This document shows positions 17,167-24,824 of a stretch of DNA of 52,307 nt, piece by piece. Source of the DNA: Oscillospiraceae bacterium. Its GTDB lineage: Bacteria > Bacillota > Clostridia > Oscillospirales > Oscillospiraceae. Below the pieces are notes generated by a model that saw only the letters and a list, made by a program, of their open reading frames with translations, was not told the origin of the DNA and ran no database searches. Made by a program: the position numbers and the translations under genes. The stretch covers positions 1-52,307 of the forward strand of contig JAFQZI010000073.1 of NCBI GenBank assembly GCA_017406005.1. The letters run 5' to 3'. The stretch's first letter is position 1. Each line of letters begins with the position of its first letter.

Positions 17167-18180
17167 ATGGAAAACACAAAACCCGGATTTGGAAAAAAAT
17201 TCATGGACGTGGTCAAAGGCAATCCGATTGCAGTTCTCCTCGTTCTTGCTGCAGTGATCGTCGGCTTCAGGGTTGACAACTTTGCCTCCTGGGCAAACTT
17301 CGGCAACCTGATGAGCAACACGGCTGTCCGTTTTCTCATTGCTCTCGGCGTATCCGGATGCCTGATCACCAAGGGCACGGACCTTTCCGCAGGCCGTCAG
17401 GTCGGTTTTGCAGCCTGCCTTGCCGGTATCCTCTGCCAGCGCGGTGACTATACCGGCCGTCTCTGGAAGAGTGTTCCTGAGATGAACATTGCCCTTGTTT
17501 TTGTCATCGTCGTCCTGGTCGGTCTTGTTTTCGGTCTTGTCAACGGCCTGATCGTCACAAAGCTTCACGTTCCGCCCTTTATTGCGACTCTCGGCACACA
17601 GACGATTATCTACGGTATCGCCCTTGTCATTTCCGATGCCCAGCCGATCGGCGGCTTCCAGAAAATCTATACCAAACTCATCACAGGCAGAATCGGCAAC
17701 ACAAGGGGCTTTCATCTTCCGTATCTTCTTTTCGTGGCTCTCGTGTTCGGTATCCTCTTCTGGTTCATTTACAACAAAACCCGCCACGGCAAGTATATGT
17801 ATGCCATCGGAGGAAATGATGTGGCTGCGGAAGTATCCGGTGTCAACACAACCGCGACTCTGATTCGCATCTATGCCACGGCAGGTGTGATGTACGCAAT
17901 CGCCGGGTATCTGCTGGCTGCAAAGTCCGGCGGTGCCTCCGCTTCCATGGGTACCGGCTATGAGCTCGAAGCCATTGCAGGCTGTACGATCGGCGGCGTT
18001 TCAACCACAGGTGGTATCGGTACGGTTCCGGGCATCCTCGTCGGCGTTCTCGTGTTCGAGCTTTTAAAGATCATTCTGCAGTTCCTGAATGTCAACCCGT
18101 ACTACAACTATGTTGTGCAGGGCCTTGTCATTGTCATCGCGGTTGCGCTGGATATCCGCAAGTATATCGCAAAGAAGTAA
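17167..18180 (+). CDS. mglC: Galactose/glucose ABC transporter permease
   Basis: 337 residues with about eight to ten hydrophobic helices, of the BPD_transp_2 (RbsC/MglC) family. Conserved stretches include LGVSGCLITKGTDLSAGRQV and the cytoplasmic coupling region YAIGGNDVAAEVSGVNT. GGVSTTGGIGTVPGILVG lies near the C-terminus. It follows mglA after 21 bases behind an AGGGGGATCA site. It is the last gene of the operon and is terminated by the hairpin at 18209-18240. Confidence 0.95.
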   Translation: MENTKPGFGKKFMDVVKGNPIAVLLVLAAVIVGFRVDNFASWANFGNLMSNTAVRFLIALGVSGCLITKGTDLSAGRQVGFAACLAGILCQRGDYTGRLWKSVPEMNIALVFVIVVLVGLVFGLVNGLIVTKLHVPPFIATLGTQTIIYGIALVISDAQPIGGFQKIYTKLITGRIGNTRGFHLPYLLFVALVFGILFWFIYNKTRHGKYMYAIGGNDVAAEVSGVNTTATLIRIYATAGVMYAIAGYLLAAKSGGASASMGTGYELEAIAGCTIGGVSTTGGIGTVPGILVGVLVFELLKIILQFLNVNPYYNYVVQGLVIVIAVALDIRKYIAKK

Positions 18181-18208
18181 TCACGCACGTTTCCAGACAT
18201 ACAAAAAA

Positions 18209-18240
18209 GAAGGCAGGAATTATTTCCTGTCTTCTTTTTC
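18209..18240 (+). terminator. Bidirectional terminator after mglC
   Basis: An 11-bp stem GAAGGCAGGAA / TTCCTGTCTTC with one G-T pair and a 4-base loop, with CTTTTTC downstream. On the minus strand a T run also follows. The minus-strand GTPase gene has its TAA (18220-18222) in the loop. Confidence 0.88.
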
Positions 18241-20790
18241 TATGTACGGCGCGGCACGCATCTGCTGCAGAGCATCCTCCACCTCGGACAGAAACTCTTT
18301 GGACGAAGTACGCAACACTCCGGCCCGCAATGCCGTCAGGCGGATCAGTGAATCAGATGTCACGACCCTTACCGCCTCATCCTTCCCGATCTCATCGGCA
18401 AGCCGTTCTATATACAGGTCGGCGCTCTCGTTCTCACGCGTGTAGGCAATGTGCAGATTGGCAGAGTCATACCGCTCACCCTCTCCACCGGACACCTTGT
18501 ACGCATCAAAGACCAGCACGGTTTCTTTCCCGGTAAATCCGCTGAAATTGATCATCCGTTCAATCAGCTTTTCCCGGGCAGAATCAAGGCTGTCGGCGGC
18601 AAGTTTTTTCAGATCATCCCAGGCAAAAATCAGATTATAGCCGTCCACAATCAGGCGTTCTTTCCGCGGCTGGAAGGAGAGCCGTATATCACGCTTCCCG
18701 TTCACAGTGGGAACGGCATACTGCCTTCGTCGAATCGGCCCGAATTCGCGCTCCATGATAGCTTCCAGCTCTTTCTCGTCAATCGAGACATTCCTGTTTC
18801 GGTCAGCGGCAGCAGGGGAGGGGGCTGTCTGTCCGTTTATACTGCCTTCAGCTGCTTTAAAAGTTGGCGGCAGGTGCATATACTCCGGGACCTGATTCCA
18901 TTTAACATTGAAACCGGCCCCATGCGCACAGAAGATGCTGTCCGGCGAATTTTCCAGATCTTTTTCCGGATCATACTGTGCTTCTTCAATTACAGCTTTC
19001 GCATTCAGGCATGGGCGATATCCGTCCGGCAGGCATGAAAACTTCCCCTTGCCGCTGGTGTAGGCTGCCACCTCACTGCTGTATCCGGCCATGGCAGCTG
19101 CCGGAGCTGTTCCGATGAGCACAGTCCGTCCATTCATCGTTTCCGGCGTGCCGTGCTCTCCGCCCATCATCCGGATATCGGAAATTGCCCGTCCGATCTG
19201 CTCTGCCGGCACTTCCAGCCGGAAGCGGTAGTACGGTTCCAGCAGGATGCTTTCCGCCTGCATCAATCCCTGCCGTATGGCACGGTAAGTTGCCTGGCGG
19301 AAGTCCCCGCCCTCCGTGTGCTTCAAATGCGCTTTCCCGGCGGTGAGCGTGATTTTCATGTCCGTGATCGGGGAACCTGTCAGCACGCCGCGGTGTTCTT
19401 TTTCCTCCAGATGGGTGAGGATGAGTCTCTGCCAGTTCAGATCAAGCTCATCGGTGCTGCATACAGTGTCAAAGATCAGCCCGCTTCCGGGCTCGCCGGG
19501 CTCCAGCAGCAGATGCACTTCCGCATAGTGCCGGAGCGGTTCATAGTGTCCGACACCCTCAACCGTTGCGGCAATGGTCTCCTTGTACAGGATATGCCCC
19601 TGGCTGAATGTAACATCAAGGTCAAACCGCTCTTTGATGATGTTGTGCAGTACCTCCGTCTGCACGGTCCCCATCAGTTGCAGCTGAATTTCATTGAGTG
19701 CAGGCTCCCATACCAGGTGCAGCGTCGGATCCTCTTCTTCGAGTAGGCGCAGGCGGGGGAGAACTGCCTGGAGATCCGTTCCTTTCAGGAACTCCAGCCG
19801 ATACCCGAGCACAGGCTCCAGAACAGGCAAGCCGGAGTCCGGCTCAATGCCGAGCCCCTGTCCCGGCCATGTGCCGGAAAGCCCTATCACCGAACATACA
19901 GTCCCTGCTTCTGCTTTCTCGATCGTTTCATATTTCAGTCCCGAGTAGCATCGCATCTCTGCAACCTTTTCTTCCAGGGCGGCTTCGCCGTGCAAAGGCA
20001 GATACCGTATCGTGTCCCGCACCGAGAGGCTCCCTCCGGTGATCCTCATGCACGTCAATCGTCTGCCCTTGTTGTCCCGCAGGATTTTGTATACCTTCGC
20101 GCCGAAAGCATCCGGCACCTTCTTTTCGATTGTATAGGCCTCCAGTGCCGAGAGGAATTCCTCCACGCCGTCCAGCTTCAGCCCGGACCCGAAATAACAC
20201 GGAAAGAGACGGCGCTCCGCAATCAGGCGGGAAATGCTTCCCGCCGAAACAGAGCCCGTCTCAAGCAATTCATTCAGTACGTCTTCATCCAGCATGGCAG
20301 CCGCTTCTTCAGCCTCGGCTGCCGCCATATCGATGCACCCCTCGCCGAGGTGCATCTGCAGGTCTTCCATCAGGGTTTCGTGGCCGAGCGCGGAAGCATC
20401 CATTTTCGTGATGAACACAAAAGTCGGAGTGTTGTAGCGCTCCAGCAGGTTCCACAGCGTTTCCGTGTGCGCCTGTACCCCGTCCGTCCCGCTGATGACC
20501 AGCACCGCGTAGTCGAGGATCTGCAGCGTGCGTTCCATCTCCGCTGAAAAATCCACGTGACCGGGGGTATCGAGCAGCGTGACGTGCAGATCATTCCACT
20601 GCAGCATGGCCTGCTTGGAGAAAATCGTAATGCCCCGCTCCCGTTCCTGGTCGTCGTTGTCCAGAAAGCTGTTCCGGTGGTCTACCCGCCCGAGAGTTCG
20701 TATCCTGCCGGACAGATACAACATCGCCTCCGTCAGCGTCGTCTTGCCAGCATCAACATGAGCCAGAATACCAAGTACGATGTGTTTCAT
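18220..20790 (-). CDS. TetM/EF-G-like ribosomal GTPase fused to a YacP/Rae1-type NYN nuclease domain
   Basis: 856 residues. Residues 1-640 are a translation-factor GTPase of the Tet(M)/EF-G type: P-loop AHVDAGKT (10-17), switch I RGIT (52-55), DTPGH (74-78) and TKMD (128-131), followed by EF-G-like domains. After a linker, residues 711-850 match the NYN/YacP family (LIVDGYNLIFAWDDL, VLVFDAYKV, ESADLYIERLADE, VVTSDSL). Candidate catalytic acids are D716, D762, D791 and D813. The B. subtilis YacP protein Rae1 is a ribosome-associated mRNA endonuclease (recalled knowledge). The ATG overlaps the galT stop by 4 bases. Tetracycline resistance is possible but unproven; A-site mRNA cleavage is my inference. 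Confidence 0.9.
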   Translation of the reverse strand: MKHIVLGILAHVDAGKTTLTEAMLYLSGRIRTLGRVDHRNSFLDNDDQERERGITIFSKQAMLQWNDLHVTLLDTPGHVDFSAEMERTLQILDYAVLVISGTDGVQAHTETLWNLLERYNTPTFVFITKMDASALGHETLMEDLQMHLGEGCIDMAAAEAEEAAAMLDEDVLNELLETGSVSAGSISRLIAERRLFPCYFGSGLKLDGVEEFLSALEAYTIEKKVPDAFGAKVYKILRDNKGRRLTCMRITGGSLSVRDTIRYLPLHGEAALEEKVAEMRCYSGLKYETIEKAEAGTVCSVIGLSGTWPGQGLGIEPDSGLPVLEPVLGYRLEFLKGTDLQAVLPRLRLLEEEDPTLHLVWEPALNEIQLQLMGTVQTEVLHNIIKERFDLDVTFSQGHILYKETIAATVEGVGHYEPLRHYAEVHLLLEPGEPGSGLIFDTVCSTDELDLNWQRLILTHLEEKEHRGVLTGSPITDMKITLTAGKAHLKHTEGGDFRQATYRAIRQGLMQAESILLEPYYRFRLEVPAEQIGRAISDIRMMGGEHGTPETMNGRTVLIGTAPAAAMAGYSSEVAAYTSGKGKFSCLPDGYRPCLNAKAVIEEAQYDPEKDLENSPDSIFCAHGAGFNVKWNQVPEYMHLPPTFKAAEGSINGQTAPSPAAADRNRNVSIDEKELEAIMEREFGPIRRRQYAVPTVNGKRDIRLSFQPRKERLIVDGYNLIFAWDDLKKLAADSLDSAREKLIERMINFSGFTGKETVLVFDAYKVSGGEGERYDSANLHIAYTRENESADLYIERLADEIGKDEAVRVVTSDSLIRLTALRAGVLRTSSKEFLSEVEDALQQMRAAPYIEKEDRK

Positions 20791-22289
20791 CCGTTGACCG
20801 CATCGATAAACCGCAGGAAGGCCTCTCGCCCTTCCGCATCTCCTTTGTAGACGCCGGCGTCCTCCAGCACCTCTTCAAATACTTTTCCGATTTCCTGCCG
20901 CAGGATCGTCTCAGTATTTTCTGGTGTAAAGGCATGGCGAGACATGATTTCGTATGCCCAGTCGGCATGCTTCACCAGAATGTCATCTTCATAGAGGTCA
21001 CGACCCTCGAGAATAGCCGTCCTGAGGTCTTCCATTTCCATTTTGAGCCTTCCGGGGAGAATGGCAAGCCCCATCACCTCAATCAGTCCAATGTTTTCCT
21101 TCTTGATGTGGTGCAGTTTTGCATGCGGATGGAAGACACCCAGCGGGTGTTCCTCGGTTGTGATATTGTTGCGAAGCACAAGGTCCAGTTCATAGTTTTC
21201 CCCGCGCCGGCGTACTATCGGGTTCAGCGTGTTATGAGGCACGCCCTCCGTCTCTGCAAAGATAAACGCCTTTTCTTCCGTATACCCGCGCCAGCATGCA
21301 AGAACTTTAGTTGCCAGCTCTGTAAGACGTCCGTAATCGGGGCTGTCCAGCCGGATAACTGACATCGGCCATTTCAGGATCCCGGCAGCCACATCTTCAA
21401 ACCCGTTGAAGGTGACGGCAGTCTCGATCTCCGCCTTTGCCATCGGGAAGTTGTGTTTTCCTCCCTGGAAGTGGTCGTGGCTCAGAATCGATCCGCCCAC
21501 GATCGGCAGGTCAGCATTGGAACCGATGTTGTAATGCGGGAACTGCCGTACAAAATCAAACAGCTTGCGGAAAGCCGGTTCATCGATCTTCATGGGCACA
21601 TGCTCCCCGTTGAACAGGATGCAGTGTTCGTTATAGTAGACATACGGAGAATACTGGAAGAACCATGCGCTCCCGTTGATCGTCACCGGCACGAGACGAT
21701 GGTTCTGCCGTGCCGGATGGTCCATTCTCCCCGCATATCCCTCATTTTCCATGCAGAGCTGGCACTTCGGATATCCGCTCTGCACAGCGTTTTTCGCTTC
21801 AGCAATGGCCCTCGGATCCTTTTCAGGCTTGGCGAGGTTGATCGTAACTTCCAGCGTGCCGTACTTCCCGGTATAGAGCCACTTTTCATCTTTGGCCAGC
21901 CGGTCGCGGCGGATATAGTTAGTGTCCTTGCTGAAGGCGTAAAACCAGTCGGTTGCCGTTTCGGGCGAGTTCGCATAGAGCTCCCGGAACTTAGCTCGCA
22001 CCTCATGCGGAGCCGGTGTCAGCACGCCCATCAGCTTTGTGTCAAAAAGGTCATGCGCCGTGCTGCCGCTCTCTATAATCCCGCGTCTTACGGCGTCCTC
22101 TGTCAGCAGGTCAAGCACAGCCGCCGGCATTGGGGCGTCTTTGTCCGGCAGAGGAAACTCCTCTCCGCCGTCAGCGGAATCCAGCTGGAGCACTTCCAGC
22201 AGCCGGTTAAAAGCCCACACCCGGTCCTCAGGCAGAATCAGTTCTTTCTCCTCTGCATAATCCAAAAGAGCATTGAGTAATTTTTCCAT
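20787..22289 (-). CDS. galT: UDP-glucose--hexose-1-phosphate uridylyltransferase, Firmicutes type
   Basis: About 500 residues. It exchanges UMP between UDP-glucose and galactose-1-phosphate in the Leloir pathway. This is the long class found in Bacillota: the N-terminal ALLDYAEEKELILPEDRVW, FQYSPYVYYNEHCILFNGEH, GGSILSHDHFQGGKHNFPM with the catalytic-type histidines, and NPIVRRRGENYELDLVLRNN. Both ATG 22289 and GTG 22295 are usable behind AAAGGGGA. It overlaps the GTPase-NYN gene by 4 bases. It fits with MglBAC galactose import upstream on the other strand. Confidence 0.95.
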   Translation of the reverse strand: MEKLLNALLDYAEEKELILPEDRVWAFNRLLEVLQLDSADGGEEFPLPDKDAPMPAAVLDLLTEDAVRRGIIESGSTAHDLFDTKLMGVLTPAPHEVRAKFRELYANSPETATDWFYAFSKDTNYIRRDRLAKDEKWLYTGKYGTLEVTINLAKPEKDPRAIAEAKNAVQSGYPKCQLCMENEGYAGRMDHPARQNHRLVPVTINGSAWFFQYSPYVYYNEHCILFNGEHVPMKIDEPAFRKLFDFVRQFPHYNIGSNADLPIVGGSILSHDHFQGGKHNFPMAKAEIETAVTFNGFEDVAAGILKWPMSVIRLDSPDYGRLTELATKVLACWRGYTEEKAFIFAETEGVPHNTLNPIVRRRGENYELDLVLRNNITTEEHPLGVFHPHAKLHHIKKENIGLIEVMGLAILPGRLKMEMEDLRTAILEGRDLYEDDILVKHADWAYEIMSRHAFTPENTETILRQEIGKVFEEVLEDAGVYKGDAEGREAFLRFIDAVNG

Positions 22290-22334
22290 GTTCACAGTTT
22301 CCCCTTTAATATTTTCAAGACCGTTTTCTTCCCT

Positions 22335-22372
22335 TTATTTGCTCGCGACAGACCACAACGTTCCCCGCAACG
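22335..22372. repeat. Degenerate copy of the dispersed palindromic repeat
   Basis: GCTCGCGACAGACCACAACG resembles the left half of the repeat at 22391, but the right arm is lost (it ends GCAACGAAGC). Probably a decayed copy lying directly next to a full one. Confidence 0.4.
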
Positions 22373-22390
22373 AAGCTCACCTCTTCTATT

Positions 22391-22478
22391 AGCTCGCGAC
22401 GGAGCACCGAAACTGAAGTACAATGTTGCCTTCGCGAGCATCACGACGCGCGAGAAACGCGTAACGATCCTTGTATTG
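22391..22478. repeat. Dispersed palindromic intergenic repeat, copy A (two-hairpin form)
   Basis: A core of about 50 bases with terminal arms GCTCGCGA / TCGCGAGC and interior GGAGCACCGAAA...CAATGTTG. A 38-base extension contains ACGCG-CGAGAAA-CGCGT. It is about 80 per cent identical to copy B at 40844. It fills the gap between galT and a convergently placed lipoprotein end. It could act as a structured RNA, a terminator or a small mobile element; nothing here shows which. Confidence 0.75.
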
Positions 22479-22507
22479 CCATAGAATGCACCAAAATCAT
22501 GCACCAC

Positions 22508-23518
22508 TTAATACCGGTAATTATTCAACAGCGAAGTAAACGCACTCATGGGCTGCCCTGCGAGGTTTTCGTTTGCCTTCAGATTCCCATAGGAATCATA
22601 TACCATCACATGTGCCGGGCCGTAACCGTAGTCCGCATTGCTGGAGTAGTACGCCGTGAATTCCCCGATAATCTGGTACCTGGCATTCGTCACCGTGACG
22701 TTGAAATCGGCAGTCCCGTTCCAGTATGTGTAGTTGGCTATGCTTCCCGCATTAAATCCGTTTCCGGTAGCGGCATAATAGACTTCATTGTAGGCTTTTT
22801 TGGCCAGTTCCGCCACCGCTCCTTCCGTACTGTCAGCCGGATGATAGGTAGGCGTCGGCGTCGGCCAGACAGGAGAACTCCCGCCGGGAATAATCGTCAG
22901 ATATGCGCCTGAGGTGTATTGCGGTTCTCCGCTACCGGTGAAGTAAGCCTGTATGCGCCACCCGTTCATGGCATACGGGATGTTGCTGAGGCTCAGGGAA
23001 TTCGTGCTCTGCCCGGTCACACTCAGCCCCGGGAACAATGCAGGTGCTTCTTCGATTCGGTAAGAGTTCCTCGCGTCCGGGCTTACGGTGATCCATGTGA
23101 TACCGGCAGCATTGTCGGCATATGCCGTAAACACGCAGGATCCGCCTTCATACAGTGTTTCGGAGAGCGGACTTTTGGTAATTCGGATCGGGCTCTGATA
23201 AGGGGTGGGCATCGGCGTCGGTGTAATGATCGAAACCGGGAAGGGGGTCGGTGTAGGCGTCGGCGCAGGAGTCACAACAGGTGCCGGGGTGGAGACAATG
23301 GTAACTACATTTGCAAAGTCTTCCGGGTCGCTTTCCTCTTCCTGCTCTGATATCCCGTCTGTTCCGGCAAACTGCACCGCAGGAGGCGCCCCGTTGCTGC
23401 CCGTATCCGTGTCCGGCACAAGATAGGCGGTATAGTCCGTATAGGGTTCCTGTTTCCCGCATCCGCAGAGAATTACGCACAATATTAAAATGAAAAACAG
23501 AGCTGTCGTTCGTTTCAT
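22508..23518 (-). CDS. Lipoprotein with Pro-Thr linker and Ig-like region, unknown function
   Basis: 336 residues. The signal peptide ends in a lipobox (CVILCGCGKQEP), so it should be lipid-anchored on the outer face of the membrane. Residues about 75-110 are a PTPTPTP-type linker. Residues about 110-200 resemble an Ig-like beta domain (GGSCVFTAYADNAAGITWI, then NIPYAMNGWRIQAYF). A second globular part, from AELAKKAYNEVYYAATGNGF to the end, is rich in Tyr and Asn. I do not recognise a named family. It stands alone, followed downstream by the repeat region. Confidence 0.8.
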   Translation of the reverse strand: MKRTTALFFILILCVILCGCGKQEPYTDYTAYLVPDTDTGSNGAPPAVQFAGTDGISEQEEESDPEDFANVVTIVSTPAPVVTPAPTPTPTPFPVSIITPTPMPTPYQSPIRITKSPLSETLYEGGSCVFTAYADNAAGITWITVSPDARNSYRIEEAPALFPGLSVTGQSTNSLSLSNIPYAMNGWRIQAYFTGSGEPQYTSGAYLTIIPGGSSPVWPTPTPTYHPADSTEGAVAELAKKAYNEVYYAATGNGFNAGSIANYTYWNGTADFNVTVTNARYQIIGEFTAYYSSNADYGYGPAHVMVYDSYGNLKANENLAGQPMSAFTSLLNNYRY

Positions 23519-23594
23519 AGTAGTCTCACCTCTGATTTACATAACAACAACAGTATATCCTCCCCGCCGTTTAAAATCAAGTATAATTTTACGT

Positions 23595-23611
23595 TACGGC
23601 TGACGGGATTC
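23595..23611. repeat. 17-base copy of the tRNA-Arg 3' end
   Basis: TACGGCTGACGGGATTC is identical to 23738-23754 inside the tRNA-Arg gene. It lies 143 bases away, beyond the tRNA terminator, in the same orientation, and looks like an attachment-site duplication. Confidence 0.7.
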
Positions 23612-23661
23612 CCCGCCTGCGGGCGGGCCGCCTCGCGGCTCTGGCGTGCCACCGGCACGCC
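23612..23661. repeat. Three consecutive GC-rich hairpins
   Basis: CCCGCC-TGCG-GGCGGG, GCCGC-CTC-GCGGC and GGCGTGCC-ACC-GGCACGCC are stacked back to back with no gene. The G+C is far above the flanks. They sit between the tRNA-Arg 3'-end copy and a stray T-loop-like GGTTCGAATCC (23677-23687). Confidence 0.7.
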
Positions 23662-23699
23662 ATTCACTACCGCTCGGTTCGAATCCCTATTTCGTATGC

Positions 23700-23735
23700 A
23701 AAACTCCGGCACCCCAAACGGGATGCCGGAGTTTT
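23700..23735 (-). terminator. Terminator of tRNA-Arg
   Basis: A long stem, AAAACTCCGGCA with TGCCGGAGTTTT plus inner CCC/GGG, directly after the CCA end on the minus strand, ending in TTTT. Confidence 0.85.
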
Positions 23736-23811
23736 GGTACGGCTGACGGGATTCGAACCCACGACCTCCAGAGTCGGAGTCTGGCACTCTATCCAGCTGA
23801 GCTACAGCCGC
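23735..23811 (-). tRNA. tRNA-Arg (anticodon CCG)
   Basis: 77 bases including an encoded CCA. The cloverleaf is clear on the minus strand: acceptor GCGGCTG with CAGCCGT, D-arm GCTCAGCTGGATAGAGT, anticodon stem CCAGA/TCTGG around loop CTCCGAC, and T-arm GTGGGTTCGAATCCCGT. The anticodon CCG reads CGG. Confidence 0.96.
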
Positions 23812-23904
23812 ATAACGCAGGGTATTATAGCAAAAAAAACCTGATTTGTAAATATGAGTTTCTTGATCTTTTCTTTGAATTCATTTTGTGGTACAATTCA
23901 AAGT

Positions 23905-24792
23905 ATGAAAACAAAATTTGCCCACAAATGGATTATATTGTTAACTCTCTTTGCCTTTCTTCTTACCGGCTGCAGTGCAGAGAAAGAGCCCGTCTACGAT
24001 GCCGGGCAGTATCTGCTTTCCGGGGCCGAGCTGGATGGGGCCGAGCTCTCAATCTCCTCCTTATACCCCGAGGGCGGCTATCTTCTTCTAAGCTCTGACG
24101 GTACCGGCCGCCTGATTCTCGGCACGGACGTCTGTGAGGTTTCGTGGCAGCAGCGTAAGCAGGAGATCTCCGTTCTCATCAACGGCCTGTCGGCTTCCGG
24201 CCAAAAAGAAGCCGATTCCCTTACCCTCTTTCTGGCGGACCTGGACCTGAAGCTCCTTTTTACGGCGGGAGATGCCTCCGCTGCCATCAAAAATGCCGAG
24301 AAGCCTGCTACGGAGGCCAGGCGCACGCGGGAACAACTCCTCTGGGAGGGCTCCTGGAACGGGCGTCTCTGGTTTGAAGATCCGCAGGGGGAATGGTCGG
24401 ATTATCAGGATCAGACGCTTGCCGTCACCGCTGAAGTCACCATGAAGGCAGACGGCGCCGGCACCCTGCGCCTGTACAGCAAATACTATTCCGAAGAGCT
24501 CCCTATGGCGCTGGCCAGCTTTTCACTCGAAGAATATAAGGTGCACTGTCTCTCGGGCTACATGATGACATACCCGATCCCTGAATGGGGGATGGAGCTT
24601 GCTTTCTCCGCCGAGCGCAAAGTGGATGTGGAAGATACCGTCATCATGCATCCGGATATTTATGAATACGGCCATTATTACAATGCCGATCCTCCCGTTG
24701 ACCGCAATGAGATGATTGACGTTCTTCGTCTCACCGGTTCCTGCCATGACCGCAGCGGCGGCTTTGATTATAAAATCGTGCTTACGAGATAA
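23905..24792 (+). CDS. Putative lipoprotein, unknown function
   Basis: 295 residues from ATG 23905. The signal peptide has a clear lipobox (LLTLFAFLLTGCSAEKEP), with the lipidated cysteine near residue 22. The rest is mainly beta-rich (LDGAELSISSLYPEGGYLLL, WNGRLWFEDPQGEWSDYQDQ). I do not recognise the family; it resembles small Clostridia lipoproteins with a lipocalin- or META-like fold, a weak guess. There is no Shine-Dalgarno before ATG 23905, and a TACAAT -10 box at 23892-23897 would place the transcript start almost on the ATG. It precedes the sugar nucleotidyltransferase gene by 32 bases. Confidence 0.78.
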   Translation: MKTKFAHKWIILLTLFAFLLTGCSAEKEPVYDAGQYLLSGAELDGAELSISSLYPEGGYLLLSSDGTGRLILGTDVCEVSWQQRKQEISVLINGLSASGQKEADSLTLFLADLDLKLLFTAGDASAAIKNAEKPATEARRTREQLLWEGSWNGRLWFEDPQGEWSDYQDQTLAVTAEVTMKADGAGTLRLYSKYYSEELPMALASFSLEEYKVHCLSGYMMTYPIPEWGMELAFSAERKVDVEDTVIMHPDIYEYGHYYNADPPVDRNEMIDVLRLTGSCHDRSGGFDYKIVLTR

Positions 24793-24824
24793 AGATAGAA
24801 CAGAAACACTAAGGAGGAAACCAA

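Noticed and set aside
18220-20790. Calling the GTPase simply a tetracycline-resistance gene
   Set aside because: The housekeeping galT context and the extra NYN domain argue against a plain resistance determinant; the name would overstate the evidence.
22292-22507. 71-codon minus-strand frame over repeat A, similar in part to a frame over repeat B at 40.9 kb
   Set aside because: The protein-level similarity comes only from the shared nucleotide repeat; no Shine-Dalgarno and no independent conservation.
23515-23787. 90-codon minus-strand frame across tRNA-Arg
   Set aside because: It is made of tRNA, terminator and GC hairpins and has no independent coding signal.
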